Shown: positions 47,637-59,053, counted from the stretch's first letter. The stretch: 64,000 nt of DNA from Nymphaea colorata (GCF_008831285.2 NW_022204508.1:682001-746000), one strand, 5' to 3'. The notes: generated by a model from the letters alone, not told the origin. Translations and numbers: made by a program.

Positions 47637-49716
47637 ACAAATGTATTGATCCTATTACTGGTCGAGCTTATGTTACGAGGGATGTTACCTTCTTGGAACA
47701 TGCCTCTTATTTTGGTGCGAATCCTCTTCAGGGGGAGCAATCTGTGGGCAGGAAGAGTATTCTCAGAGACAGGAACTTCAGTTTATAGATTTTTTGGACT
47801 ACAAGAAAACAAAATCACTTAATACTGTTGATGTGCCTGAGAAGGAGGAAAGGGGTGACAATAGCATTGAGAAGGAAGGCCCTCAGTTGTTTGGACAGTT
47901 CTACTCTAGACGAGGTACTCGGACAGAGGTGATGACTTGTGATGCTAGATCTACTTCCAATCCCAATGCCACTCCTTCCCTGGATGAACCAAGTCCTACC
48001 GAGGAGACCGTGGAGACCCATGATGAGGTTGAAAAGAAGAATGACGATCTTCCCATTGCCCTGAGAAAGGGTGTCAGGTCATGTACTCAACACCCCATTG
48101 GTAATTTTGTTTCTTATTCCAGACTTGGGAAAGATTACAAGTGCTTTGTTTCTACTCTTTCTTTGGCTGTGATTCCCAGGACTGTCGCTGAAGCTCAAAG
48201 TGACTCCAAGTGGGCCGATGCAATGAAAGAAGAAATAGATGCCCTAAGAAGAAACTTGACATGGGAAGTGGTGAAGATTCCTGAAGCCGCTCACCTAGTT
48301 GGATCCAAATGGGTGTATACCATCAAGTACAAACCAGATGGGAGTGTTGAAAGATATAAAGCTCGACTTGTGGCCAAGGGTTTAGCCAGAAATATGGAAT
48401 TGATTACTTGGAAACCTTTGCTCCTGTTGCGAAAATGAAGACTGTGAGGGTGGTTATATCCCTAGCTGTGATGAAGGAGTGGAAGATGTATCAACTGGAT
48501 GTTAAGAATGCATTCCTCAATGGTGACCTCGAAGAAGAAGTATATATGCATATGCCTCCAGGATATGAAGAACCAGAAATGTGTTGTAAGCTGAAAAAGG
48601 CATTGTATGGCCTTAAGCAATCGCCCAGAGCGTGGTTTGAACGACTGAGAAGAGTGATGATACGTCATGGATACAAACAAGGAAATGGAGATCACACTCT
48701 GTTTGTGAAGATGAAGGAGAGCAAGGTTACTCTCCTGCTCGTCTACGTAGATGACATGATTGTTACTGGAGATGATGAGGAGGAGATTATCAAGCTAAAA
48801 GGGTTACTGGCTACAGAATTCGACCTCAAAGATCTTGGAAAACTAAGGTATTTTCTTGGTATGGAGGTTGCTAGGTCTAGTACTGGTCTTGTACTAAACC
48901 AAAGGAAATATACATTAGACCTGCTGGAAGAAACTGGTAAATTGGGATGTAGACCTACTCCTACCCTTTTGACACTGGGCACAAGTTGAGTCTTAGAGAT
49001 GGAGAGCCTCTCTGTGAAGAAGACAAGGGAAGATATCAACGTTTGGTTGGGAAGCTAATTTATCTTACCCTCACGAGACCTGATATCACCTTTGCGGTGA
49101 ATGTTTTGAGCCAATTCATGCATGCGCCAACCGATGCACATCTGAAGGCTGTGGACAGAGTGCTATGCTACCTGAAGAAAAATCCTGGTAAGGGACTCCT
49201 GTATGTGAAACAAGAGACTGTGGAAATCGAGGGCTATTCTGATGCGGATTGGGCAGGTTGTGGTGATACCAGACGATCCACTACAGGGTACTGTGTCTAC
49301 TTGGGAGGAAACCTTGTTGTATGGAGGAGCAAGAGACAGGATGTTTGCTCTAGATCCAGTGCAGAGGCAGAATATAGGGCAGTTGCTATGGGAGTGTCAG
49401 AGTTATTATGGTTGAAGATATTGTTGACTGACATTGGAATAGAGATTGAAGACCTATGAAGATGTATTGTGATAACAAGTCTGCAATCAACTTAGCCAAC
49501 AATCCTGTACTTCACGACATAACAAAACATGTTGAAATTGATCGTCACTTCATTCGGGAAAGGATTGATGCGAAAGAGTTGATCTTACCTTACATGAAGT
49601 CTGAAGACCAAACTGCTGATGTTCTGCGAAAGCTCTTCCTTCAGCTTCATTTTGAGAGGAATGTATCCAAGTTGGGCATGTTTGATATGTACGCCCAACT
49701 TGAGGGGGAGTGTTGA
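47637..49716 (+). pseudogene. pol: Copia reverse transcriptase-RNase H, frameshifted
   Basis: Continuation of the polyprotein in three frames with breaks near 47790, 48385, 48965 and 49455, all single-base. Reverse transcriptase motifs: WADAMKEEIDAL, KARLVAKG, ETFAPVAKM, QLDVKNAFLNGDLEEEVYM (about 48492), KALYGLKQSPRAW and catalytic YVDDMIVTG (about 48747). RNase H: YSDADWAGC, RRSTTGY, SSAEAEYRA, then YCDNKSAI and the C-terminal HIxxRHHFIRE-type segment. The stop TGA at 49714-49716 lies inside the first bases of the 3' LTR. All catalytic residues seen are intact, so the frameshifts alone make it inactive, unless they are assembly errors. Confidence 0.9.
49701..49710 (+). promoter_or_regulatory. 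Polypurine tract
   Basis: TGAGGGGGAG directly before the 3' LTR; primes plus-strand DNA synthesis. Confidence 0.9.
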
Positions 49717-49959
49717 TTAGATTGTGGGTTTCGGGTCCGGATCCATACCCGACCCGCTTGTACCCGTTTTGGGCTCTACTTAAGTCATGTAACCCTAATC
49801 CTTAAGAGTTAATGATAATCTTAAGAGAGAGAGAGTCTGGGCTGCTAGTGGGCACCAACTCCTCCTCATTCGTAGTTTTTTCTCCCTCGTGTTCGAGGGT
49901 TTTCCACTTACATCGTGATCATTGCTTCTCTTCCTCTTCTTCTTGTTCGTATCTCTACA
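49711..49959 (+). repeat. 3' LTR of young Copia
   Basis: 249 bp, TGTTGATTAG..TCTCTACA, followed by TAGAC. Compared with the 5' LTR: gains T near its start, T in GTGTTCGAGG and G in TCTGGGC; lacks C in CGCTTG, G in TGTACCC and G in CCACTTAC; one G/A substitution in CATTCGTAG. Confidence 0.95.
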
Positions 49960-49964
49960 TAGAC

Positions 49965-50790
49965 AAAGTTTCATTTGGGCAAGATATATTTTGAATGTCT
50001 CTTGAAATGCATTGGAAATGGGGCTTGGATTATTTGGTTTAGCTTCAGTTACAATTAGTTTTTTTATTAATTAATAGCATTTAAAAACTGCAAACGGTTT
50101 TCTTCATAGAAAACAGTATGTTGAGAAATGCATGTATTGCAAGAATGAGGAGCCATAACATATATATCCTTTATAAAGTTCATATTCAATATAAAACCAC
50201 ATGGTTTGACTTTAAATCTAATAATTCTCAAATAGAAAAAAATGAAGGGCACAAGTGCAGGCAAAATTTTCATAAAGGCTTTCTTGTTTGAACTGTTTGT
50301 GCACAAACATCGAAGCACTTTGGTTGTATAAATTTTTCTCGTTGGTGCCTTGGACTAAAACTTTTCATTTCTAATGATCCTAAACCATAAATTTGTGAGG
50401 ACAAAAGTCAAAAAAATGGTGATTATCATGTGCAAGTTTGGCAACACAAACAACATATTTTTCTTAGTGCACATTAAACATGTAAAGCATCTTTGAGATC
50501 AAATTTTTGAATATGAAGGCAAAACAATGTGAGCTTACCAAACAGTGTGAGATCAACTTTACATTCATTTTTGTTGGTGATAGCATGGCCAATATCTTCT
50601 GCCATGTGATGTGTTGCCCTAGAATCCAGATACCATATATCATCTTGAAGCAAGCTCGATTCCGGCCATGTAGCAAAAGCATGGGTATGTCATAGCATTG
50701 CCTTGCAGTATGATTTTTCCATCAAATTGGTGGGCAGTCGGATTATAAAACTTTGCATTCTGGCTGCATATTAATATGAGAAAGCCTCAA
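49965..50790 (-). pseudogene. Older Copia protease / GAG-pre-integrase relic
   Basis: Minus strand from about 50790: QNAKFYNPTAHQFDG, then WYLDSRATHHMAED (the protease motif WYLDSGATxHMT with Gly to Arg, about 50600), LKDALHV..ALRKICCL resembling L.xVLHVPxLRKNLLSV, and after more shifts VLVQGTNEKNLYN (about 50320), the segment before integrase. Order and orientation fit the RT relic at 43710-44130, so the young Copia split this older one. Confidence 0.7.
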
Positions 50791-51002
50791 GAGAGGTTTA
50801 AAAAAATAAGTACATGATTGAATATTTCTCTTCCCTTGGACACTAGTATGAAAAAACTACCAAGACAATTTTTGAAAACTGAATACATGATTGAATCTTA
50901 CATGCTAGTATGACAATGTAGCAAGAGAAGTTTCGAAGACGAAGTACATGACTGAATGTGTCTCTTCCCTGGCCACTATGTTGTCGTTTTGACCCTCTTT
51001 GG

Positions 51003-51178
51003 AAGTGGCTTAGCCACATGTGGGCTAAGTTGCCCAGACCAGCTCTTTAAAATTTCTTTATTTTTTACATTAGCAAATTTAATATTTTTTTTCTTTTATA
51101 CATATATAAGTGCCCCCTAAAGATATAAATGTTTTTAAAGAAGGGTCCCTGCAGCTAATTTTTTTGACTCCACCACTG
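51003..51178. mobile_element. hAT-type MITE (duplicate of 16827-16989)
   Basis: AAGTGGCTTAGCCA..TGACTCCACCACTG between CTCTTTGG and CTCTTTGA. Thirteen bases longer than its twin through small insertions in the T-rich interior. Confidence 0.75.
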
Positions 51179-51892
51179 CTCTTTGAATAACTATGCTATG
51201 GCATTTTTTTTATCTAATGATATGGACAAGGCTGTATCCGTTCCAATTAAATAGCTTCTTCATCTCATTTAAATAATTGGTGCTGAAAGAAATGAGACAT
51301 GACAGCGTAGAGCTTCCAAATGAACAAATTTGCGGATTGGTAGAAATGATACATCTCATAAATGCAATAAAGAAGGCAATAGGCCGATCTACCTCTCAAG
51401 ATCTTGTGAGTTTCAATCCATTGACGCGTCCAAGACATGATATTTGATGAATGATGCTGAATGAATGAGATGCATGAATGACTTATGTTGATGTTTGTGG
51501 AATCACTCGCATCAAAACTATTCAATTACGTGGTCTACTTTGTCTAGTATATTGTTCGTCAAGTACTGCTTCAAACTCAAATTACTGTTATCTATACATT
51601 CAATTTCTTTTTTCAGGTCAGTGATGTAATATATTGTAGTCAACTATTTGGAATTGACATGCCATAGCATAGTTACTTGGCTTGAGGGGCATGCTGACAG
51701 TACATTCTTAGTTCCATTCTTATGGGTGCTACTTCTCTAGACTTTGGAAACAAAGGAACTGAAATGTGCATCGAAGAAGGTTGGATGATCTCATCATTTC
51801 CTAGATTTGAAACATAGATCATCTGCCAATACCTGTGGCCACTTCGGTTAGAATCAAGTAGTAGTATCACAGACATATCATGGTGCGTCTTT

Positions 51893-52233
51893 GACTCCCA
51901 TTTCCAGTGGTGGAGATAGGCATTTCTGGTTAAGTAAGGATGTCAGTATATTCGATTTGAATTAGATATCCAACCAAACCATTCTGAAAAACCAGTTATA
52001 GAAAAAAAATATCATGTCCAATGGAAAAATCAGATCAGCTTTGGATTTAAGAAATGACATTGGACTCCCATTTCCAGTGGTGGAGATAGGCATTTCTGGT
52101 TAAGTAAGGATGTCAATATATTCGATTTGAATCAGATATCCAACCAAACCATTCTGAAAAACCAGTTATAGAAAAAAAAATATCATGTCCAATGGAAAAA
52201 TCAGATCAGCTTTGGATTTAAGAAATGGCATTC
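51893..52233. repeat. Direct tandem duplication, unit about 171 bp
   Basis: The unit starting GACTCCCATTTCCAGTGG occurs at about 51894 and again at about 52065, nearly identical; block A has one unit at 17699. It arose after the A/B duplication. Confidence 0.9.
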
Positions 52234-52344
52234 TAATGGATTCGGATTTAGATATATGTAAATATTTGATCAGATTCAAATTCAGATCATATTTAGTTTT
52301 GTGGAATCATGAATTTGAATCTGTAAATATATGTAAATATTACA

Positions 52345-52695
52345 AACAGACATCAAATGCAATTTAGCTATTCTACTTTGTGGAATCAAATTTTGATTGA
52401 TCTAGTTAGATTCTGTTGTAACAAGAAGAAAAGGAGAAGAAATATTCTAGTTATAAACTACATATTAGACGAATAAGAGACCATATGGACTCACTGATCT
52501 CTTAACAACTTGATTTACATTCTCATTTGGGAGATTCAATAATACCCATCATGTACATTATATTCTAATTTCTCTTATAACACTGACATATTTTTTAAAT
52601 TAATGGTATTTGATTTTTTTAACATTTTAAAGTTGAGAAAAATAATTAATGCTGAGACAACATTAAAAATTTAAAACAAATAATTTCTGAAGAAA
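52345..52695 (+). repeat. Repeat W, second copy
   Basis: Reverse complement of 3840-4215. Ends at the second scaffold gap. Confidence 0.75.
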
Positions 52696-52795
52696 NNNNN
52701 NNNNNNNNNNNNNNNNNNNNNNNNNNNNNNNNNNNNNNNNNNNNNNNNNNNNNNNNNNNNNNNNNNNNNNNNNNNNNNNNNNNNNNNNNNNNNNN
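52696..52795. other. Assembly gap (100 N)
   Basis: Exactly 100 unknown bases between repeat W and repeat X. Confidence 0.99.
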
Positions 52796-53861
52796 AATAA
52801 TATCATCTCATCTTTTCATGCTCCCGGTGCACTTGAGCATAGCCTCTTGTCTCTAAAAAGAGGTTGAGTGCTCTCTCTTTTGGCCATAGGGAGATAAAGA
52901 TGAGAGAAAAAAAAAGAAATGGGAGGGATGATGATTACATACCTCTAATGAGAAATGACCTAAGGAAGATAAACACCTTCACTTGAAAATCCCCTTTGAG
53001 TGAACTCCAAGATGATGCCTCCAAGAGGGTTGTAGCTTGCTCTAAGTTGGAGAGGGAAATGGAGAGAGGGAGAGGGAGAGAGAGAGAGCTCAAGAGAAAC
53101 TCTAAGTCTTCAAGTGATAATACACTAGAGTTTCTCCCAAGGGCCAGTCTTACCCAAGAGGGGGGAAATGAGTGGTATTTATAGAAGATTTTGGAGCCAA
53201 AACCCTAAATTTGAATTTTTTGACATAAAAAGACTAAAATCACTCTCTAAAAGGAGATTTTTTGGTCAAAAGGAAGGACAAATGGATCTTGTCCACCCAA
53301 AAAGACTAAAATTACCCTCCAAAAGGAGGTTTTTGGTCAAAAGGAAGGGTAAATGGGTCTTGTCTACCCAAAAAGACTAAAAGCACCCTCTAAAAGGAGA
53401 TTTTTTTGTCAAAAGGAACGGTAAATTGGTCTTGTCCACCCAAAAAGACTAAAATCACCCACTAAAAGAAGATTTTTTTGTCAAAAGGAATGGTAAATTT
53501 GTCTTGTCCACCCAAAAAGACTAAAATCACCCTCTAAAAGAAGATTTTTTGGTCAAAAGGAGGGGTAAGTTGGTCTTGTCCACCCAAAAGACTAAAATCA
53601 CCCTCTAAAAGCAGATTTTTTTGTCAAAAGGAGGGGCAAATTGGTCTTGTCCACCCAAAAAGACTAAAATCACCTCTAAAAGGATATTTTTTGGTCAAAA
53701 GGAGGGGAAATGGGTCTTAAATGATAGATTTGGATCTGAACTTGGGTTTTGGATCTAATTTGGATATGGAAGTTGTATTTTGGATTTAATTTGGATCTAA
53801 ATTTGAGTTTCGTGCTTGGATAAAACACCATTATCTTTTAGAAAAATTTGGGGTGATTACA
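52796..53861 (-). repeat. Repeat family X, copy 3 (candidate LTR, minus strand)
   Basis: Starts in the CCCGGT..GAGCATAGCC box, passes a GA tract (53060-53090), a TATA-like TATTTATAG site that reads CTATAAATA on the minus strand (about 53176-53184), a tandem array (53226-53717) and ends AAATTTGGGGTGATTAC at the border with block C. On the minus strand this would be an LTR beginning TGTAATCACCCC with a promoter and transcribed leader. This structure is inferred; no internal retroelement genes are present. Confidence 0.55.
53226..53717. repeat. Tandem array, seven units of about 71-72 bp
   Basis: Units begin AAAAAGACTAAAATCACCC and contain GGTCAAAAGGA.GGGTAAA and GTCTTGTCCACCC. They start near 53226, 53300, 53371, 53443, 53514, 53585 and 53656. 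They are uniform in length and about 85-95 percent alike by eye. The last unit is truncated. Confidence 0.9.
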
Positions 53862-55318
53862 TGAGGAAGAATCGTTTGCTCTAGAAGAAGTAGATGAAGG
53901 AAGCTCCTCCCCTGATCCTCTTGTACTCAAATCCCGTCGAAGGAGCATTTCTGAAGGAAAATCACTCTTTTGGGATTGCTAATATAATGACAAATAAATG
54001 GTTTATCAAGGGAAGAAGGATACAAAGGTGGCTAAAGTAGTGGTCTAAAACTAATAGTAAGGTATGTATTAATCTTGAATCTGACCAGATAAAAGGTATC
54101 GATCTTGAATATGACTCCTCCCTTGATAATGAATGAGCTTGTAAGCTTTTGTTGGCCACACTTCAATAAAAGTCTTACAATAAAAAGAAAGTTTATGGAT
54201 TTTTGATGAATGAAAAAGCTATGTGATAGCTTCAATAGGATTTTTGGCGCAGCTTTCTTGATGTGGTTTAGTACCAAAGACTAAACAATTTGTTAATGAG
54301 AAAAAGAAAAAAAAAATTGCAGTAACACATGATTGTTAAAGGATTAGATTCAAATAAAATCACATGTTACCATCTCAAATTTATCAGATATTCATAATTC
54401 CAATTCGAATTTGGATTTAAATATGAAGGAAGAAAAATCCTTGCCGTATCCACATTCAAATTTGATTTAAATTCACAATTCAAACTTGATTTTAGATTTA
54501 CATCCACACCTGAATCCAACTTTAAAATACAAGAGCCAAAACCACATTACGATATGTTAAGAATGTACAGATATTCAAAACGTATAAATTGGGTATATGA
54601 TAATTCATTTGAAATTGAATTCGAAAGGAAACCTGAATCGGAATATGATGGGATATTTAGTTAAAACTGAAGCCGAATTCGAATCCAATCAAAAGTCATT
54701 TCTTAAATATAAAGCCCATTCAATTTTTTTAATTAAAGTGTCACTTTTTTCCTTTTTCATATCAACTAACTTTTTCAGAGTAGTGATTATGCGTTCAAAT
54801 TCATTACTTCAAAATAGATGTGAATACATACATGTGGTTGCTTCTAGAGAATTCTTACTACAACAAAAATACAAAAAATCAATAATTAGTTATTACAGTT
54901 TTAACAAATTGTCATATGAATGATTATGTTATGATTTGAAGAGAAACAAATAAACTGATATGAGATGTTGCACCAATCCAGATAGATGAATTCTTCTGAA
55001 CAAATACTGCACCCATTAACACGAAGCTAAGCAGAGATATATAGTGGAGAATGATCAGGCCAACCTCCAAATAACTGAAGCATCCAACCACCACCTTTGA
55101 CATTTCATAATGAAAAAATGAATGCAAAAGATCAAAAATGAAGTGGCTGAACTTGGCAATGGTAAAGAAACAAAAATATTTGTTGACAAGTTTTCGAATG
55201 CTCCAGCTTCTGACACATGCAGTGCATTGGGCAATCACCTCCCCTACCTCAAAAAAAAAAGAAAAAAAGAAGCAAAAAGAGAAAGTTGGGTTGGGGAGAG
55301 GAGGATGAGGAGTCATTG
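53862..55318. other. Block C spacer (inverted copy of 14742-16180)
   Basis: Reverse complement of block A from ATGAGGAAG..GTAGATGAAGGAAG to GAGGAGTCATT. It lacks the hAT-like element and the CNL promoter: a deletion joins it directly to CNL copy C at 55318. No gene; the 108-codon ORF at 54597-54923 is also present in block A but shows no sign of selection. Confidence 0.7.
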
Positions 55319-56031
55319 AACTAGAGTTTGAGCTCAAGGATGTTGTTTATGATGCCGAAGACATCATCGAAGGATATTGAAGCAAAATTGAGGCCAGCAA
55401 GAGGGATCAGGTACGGAGATGGTCTTTACAGCGCTCTCTTCCTATTACAAAGATGTTTCTTTTCGTTACCAACTTGGTAACAAAATGAAGAAAATCAATG
55501 AAAGGCTTGATAAAATAAAGAAAGATTGGGACATGGTGGATAGGCTCAAAACAACACCAAAAGGGTGTGGTAAGGACCCTGTTCAATGTGAACATGTCAA
55601 CCCAAAGAGGCAACTGATCACATAGGTATACAACTGCCCATAGGCAGGGAGAATGATAAAAAGGTGTTAGTAGAAATGCTCTCCTCGAATGACTTTTGTA
55701 GTAAGACTGAGAAGGGTGGTGCTTCTATTATCTCCATTGTTGGAAAGGGAGTGATCGGTAAAATGATGACTCTTGCAAACATGGTATTTAATGAAGTTGA
55801 ACAACAGTTCATGGAACGCAGGTGGTGGGTTTGTGTTTCGGAAAGGCCAAACCATAAGGATTTGGTGCGGCAACGCTAAGGGAAGTGTGCAAGAGTTCTA
55901 CAGAAAACACTAATTGTTCCTTGACTGACTTATGCACACAATTACTGAACGAGCTCTCAAAGGAAAAAAATTTGTTGGTCCTAGGTGATGTATGAGAAGT
56001 AAAATGGTGGGACAAAGAGATAGGGGGAACA

Positions 56032-56388
56032 TTGATGGCGGGTGCAATCTGGAGAAAAATTTTGATTACCAGTAGAAAGAAATATGTGTCGGAGGGGATG
56101 GGTGCTTTTTATATGCATGAATTTCAAGAATTTAGTTTCCACCAAAGTTGGTACTCGTTTGTGAAGGAGGTTTTAAGAGAAGGCCAAACAGAAGAAGATT
56201 CGGTGATGCATAAGATCAGATTTGTTGGAGAGGGAATAGTAAAGAAGTGTGGTGGGTTGCCACTTGTGATTAAGATGGTGGGGTCCATGATGCGCACCAA
56301 GAAAATGAGTAGAGAGGACTGGAAGACTCCTGAAGCCTCATCATCGTCCACTGAAATGGGTGGCGGTATTCTTCTAGTCTCATGCTGA
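56032..56388 (+). pseudogene. CNL copy C: NB-ARC second half
   Basis: Open frame of 118 codons with ITSRKKYVSEGMG (RNBS-B) and KKCGGLPLVIKMVGSMM (GLPL); the segment after EDWK is shortened by about 30 bp relative to copy B and then shifts frame. Confidence 0.85.
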
Positions 56389-57322
56389 GCTACGATGACT
56401 TGCCATATTATTTGAAGAGTTGTTTTGTGTATTGCTGCATTTATCCAAAGGATTATGAGATTGAAAGGGAGACATTGGCCATGCAATGGGTGGCACACGG
56501 ATTGATTGAGGAAGGCATAGATGTTGAAGCGACAGCGACCCAATAAAATGAAGATTGACAAGGCAGTGTTTGATTGAAGAAATTGATTTGAAGAACTTCA
56601 AATTGCGTCACATTTTGCATGACCTTGCCTTATATATAGGTGGAAGGGAATATGGCAATGCCTCTACTTGCTGTACATGATGCAGAGGCACACAAGCATA
56701 ATACCTTGGAAACAGCAAATAAGGTGTGCACATTGTTGGCTGTTTCCAATTCTTACTTGCAGGTTTATATTGAACACTTGACCAATTTCAAGTGGTTGAG
56801 GGTGTTGTCATTGAGGGGATGCGAAATGGATGAGCTGCCAAAGGCCATTGAATATCTTTCACTTGTAAAATATCTTGGGCTGAAATGGACATCAGAATTG
56901 AAATTTATAGTGGAAGGCTTGGGGAAGCTTACCAATTTACGGATGACAAAGGGGACTCAAGGGTTGGAGGGGACAAGAAAAGCAATTGATTGTGCAAGAA
57001 ATGCACAATTGCTTAAGGAGAAGCATGGCATAATTAGTTTGGAATTCTACTGGAGGTGTTTCTGAACAGAGTAATGATGAACAGGGTGGGGCTTCTGAAC
57101 AGAGTGGTGCGGTGGAGGCATTGGAACCTCCAATAAGGGAAAGATGCCAGCTTGGCATTTGAATACTGAGTATACCAAGCTACATTCACTAAAGCCAGAA
57201 AGATGCCATTTTTGAGAAAAACTAATAAGCATTACCCCGTTGAAAGTACTAAATGTCATCAATTGCCCAGCACTATGTGAAATAGCTAGCATGCCTGCCT
57301 TGGAGTCGTTGAAGGTGGAGGA

Positions 57323-57784
57323 ATGTTGCAGCCTAGAGCAATTACCTCATCACATGCTGCTCTCAAGTCGTTGAAGGTGTACGGACCTAATAGCTTGAAG
57401 GCTCTTGTTAACTTTCCTTTACTTGAGGAGTTGATGGTGGATGGTTTGCTCAACTGGGAAGGGTGGCCAGCAGATGGATTAGGGGAAACAACATTGACTT
57501 CTATGCCAAGGTTAAGAGAGGCAAATTTTTTGAATTGTCCAAAGATGCAGACAGAAGGCTTGCTTGATGCTCTATTGGAGCTGGCCGGGCATGACGGTCA
57601 AGTGACTCAGCTCCAAAGTCTGTCAGTGTGTTGTTGCCTAAGTGCAAGATTGGGATTGAAATTCCTTGAGCAACTGCCTAACCCCATTGAGTTAAGGTTG
57701 GATCCAGACTCAGCAGTACTACAGCCATCGCCATTGCCATCAGAGGTATCAACATTTCTACCCTCCCTCAAGTCTCTGTTTTGA
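57323..57784 (+). pseudogene. CNL copy C: LRR segment
   Basis: Open frame of 153 codons with regularly spaced LRRs (ALKSLKVYGPNSLKAL, PLLEELMVDGLLNWEGW, PRLREANFLNCPKM, LQSLSVCCCLSA, LIELRLDP-like, LPSLKSL). Preceded by a stop-laden, contracted version of the repeat array of copy B. Confidence 0.85.
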
Positions 57785-58150
57785 ACGACACAAATGTTGA
57801 TGAGGTCTAATTGGGAAAGGGTATCTCAATGGTTGTGGGGTCTATCCCATCTGGAGACATTGTACCTAAACTATTTCTATGAGGACATCAGCTTGGGAGG
57901 CCACTGGCAATGCCTCCCAAAACTGAGATACCTAGAGCTTCAATACTTCCCCAAGCTGTAGTCTCTGGTAGACATTACTACCCACCAAAATGAAAATGAT
58001 GCAGTACCAAAAATATGTCCCACGGATGCGAACGAACAGATCGCCTGCCTCTCGAAGCTTGAAAAGTTGGTAATTTACTTTTGTCCAGCACTCCATCTGC
58101 CGCAGGAACTCAGAGACCATCTTGGGGAAAGGTTACCCATCCTAGGCTAA

Positions 58151-58790
58151 AGTGGTTGAGGTGCTGTTATATAATGTTACAGAACCTTTTCTGTTTCGTA
58201 GGCTGAAGCCTTTAGTATTTACATATGTCCTGCACTTGATCTGCCGCAGGAGTTATCTTGGAGGAAAGGTAACAATTATCCGATATGTTTTAGTGTTTAA
58301 AATTGGTGACAGATTGTAACTATATTTTTTTTTGGTCAAGTATGAATCTTTTGCATTTTGTCGGCTCTTTTTTTCTCTCCCTTGTTTGATTTAGGTCTTG
58401 TATATTTTTTATGTCATGTTTTCCATCTGCAAAAGTAGAGTGAATCTGTAAAAATCAATAGATTGCAACTGCTATCAGCAAACATGATAGAAGTCAATAG
58501 GACTTGGTCATGTTGGTGTGGTTTCACTGAGAACATCAGCTTGAGAGGCCACAGGAAATGCCTCCCGAAACTGAGAAAGCCAGTTCTTTTTTACTTCCCC
58601 AATGTCAAGTCTTCTGGTGGGTGCAAATAGTATTACTCCTCAACAAAATGATGCAGTAGCAACCACATTTCTCACGGATAAACAGGAACAGATCGCCTTC
58701 TTCTAGAAGCTTCAATGGTTAAGCAGCCAAGAGACCATCTTGGTGAAGGGTTTACAATTACTAAAATGTTTTAGTGTGTAAAAAATCGGT
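58151..58790 (+). pseudogene. Extra C-terminal LRR fragments 3' of CNL copy C
   Basis: 58201-58290 repeats the final LRR (ICPALDLPQEL against FCPALHLPQEL in the gene); block B has the same fragment at 32210-32300. A further copy at about 58515-58760 repeats ENISLRGHRKCLPKL-like sequence and the CACGGATAAACAGGAACAGATCGCC stretch found just before the gene's end; this second copy is seen only in block C. Both are non-coding remnants of local duplication of the gene's last exon part. Confidence 0.65.
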
Positions 58791-59053
58791 GACAGATTGA
58801 AACTAATTTTTTTTTGTTAAACATGAATCTTTTTTGCTTTTTGTCGGCTCTTTTCTTTTCCTCCCGTGCTTGATTTAGGACTTGCAAAATTTTTATGCCA
58901 TGTTTTCCATTTTCTCTTTCACCCACCACACAGTTGGTCTATTAGTTCTTAGCCCATCCAACCACCATTTAATTTTTATGCATCCACATAATATTTTTCT
59001 TCCTTTATTTTTCTTGACTGTCACATCATGATAGAATGGACAGTCATAGTATG

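Larger units (their letters stand above)
44645..49959 (+). mobile_element. Young Ty1/Copia LTR retrotransposon
   Basis: A complete 5,315-bp element: 249-bp LTRs at both ends (TGTTGAT..TCTCTACA), 5-bp target duplication TAGAC, initiator-Met primer site directly after the 5' LTR, GC-rich leader, gag-protease-integrase-RT-RNase H in Copia order, and a polypurine tract before the 3' LTR. The LTRs differ at seven positions: six single-base indels and one substitution. That points to a very recent insertion, with the indels possibly errors. The coding region has four or five one-base frameshifts. It sits inside an older Copia of opposite orientation. Short LTRs and size suit several Copia lineages; I do not assign one. 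Confidence 0.95.
50815..52301. other. Distal part of block B (matches 16650-17960)
   Basis: Direct copy of block A from GAATATTTCTCTTCCC onward, including the MITE at 51003-51178 and the left half of the TAGGGATGTCA MITE. The match ends at about 52301. No gene. Confidence 0.75.
55319..58150 (+). pseudogene. CNL resistance gene pseudogene, copy C (inverted, N-terminally deleted)
   Basis: Plus-strand copy of the CNL. It begins in mid coiled-coil (LEFELKDVVYDAEDIIEGY, followed by a stop), so the first 100 or so codons and promoter are gone. It then has a P-loop reading GKGVIGKMMTLAN (about 55745-55780), RNBS-A WWVCVSERPNHKDLV, kinase-2 in broken frames, RNBS-B KILITSRKKYV, CGGLPLVIKMVGSMM (about 56250), RNBS-D SCFVYCCIYPKDYEIE-like sequence, and KLRHILHDLALYI, where LRH replaces MHD. 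LRRs follow: LTNFKWLRVLSLRGC (56780), MDELPKAIEYLSLVKYLG, then 57323-57784 (LKSLKVYGP, LLEELMVDG, LQSLSVCCCL) and on to TAA at 58148-58150. At least six frame breaks. It keeps the first LRRs that copy B lost. Confidence 0.9.

Noticed and set aside
46023-47740. Minus-strand ORFs inside the Copia polyprotein
   Set aside because: Shadows of gag-pol on the opposite strand.
53226-53717. CRISPR-like regular repeat
   Set aside because: Repeats are contiguous without unique spacers, and the genome is a plant's.
54597-54923. 108-codon ORF present at equal length in blocks A (15133-15459, minus) and C
   Set aside because: Of the first seven base differences compared, six change the amino acid, so there is no sign of purifying selection; AT-rich, no family resemblance, and deleted in block B.
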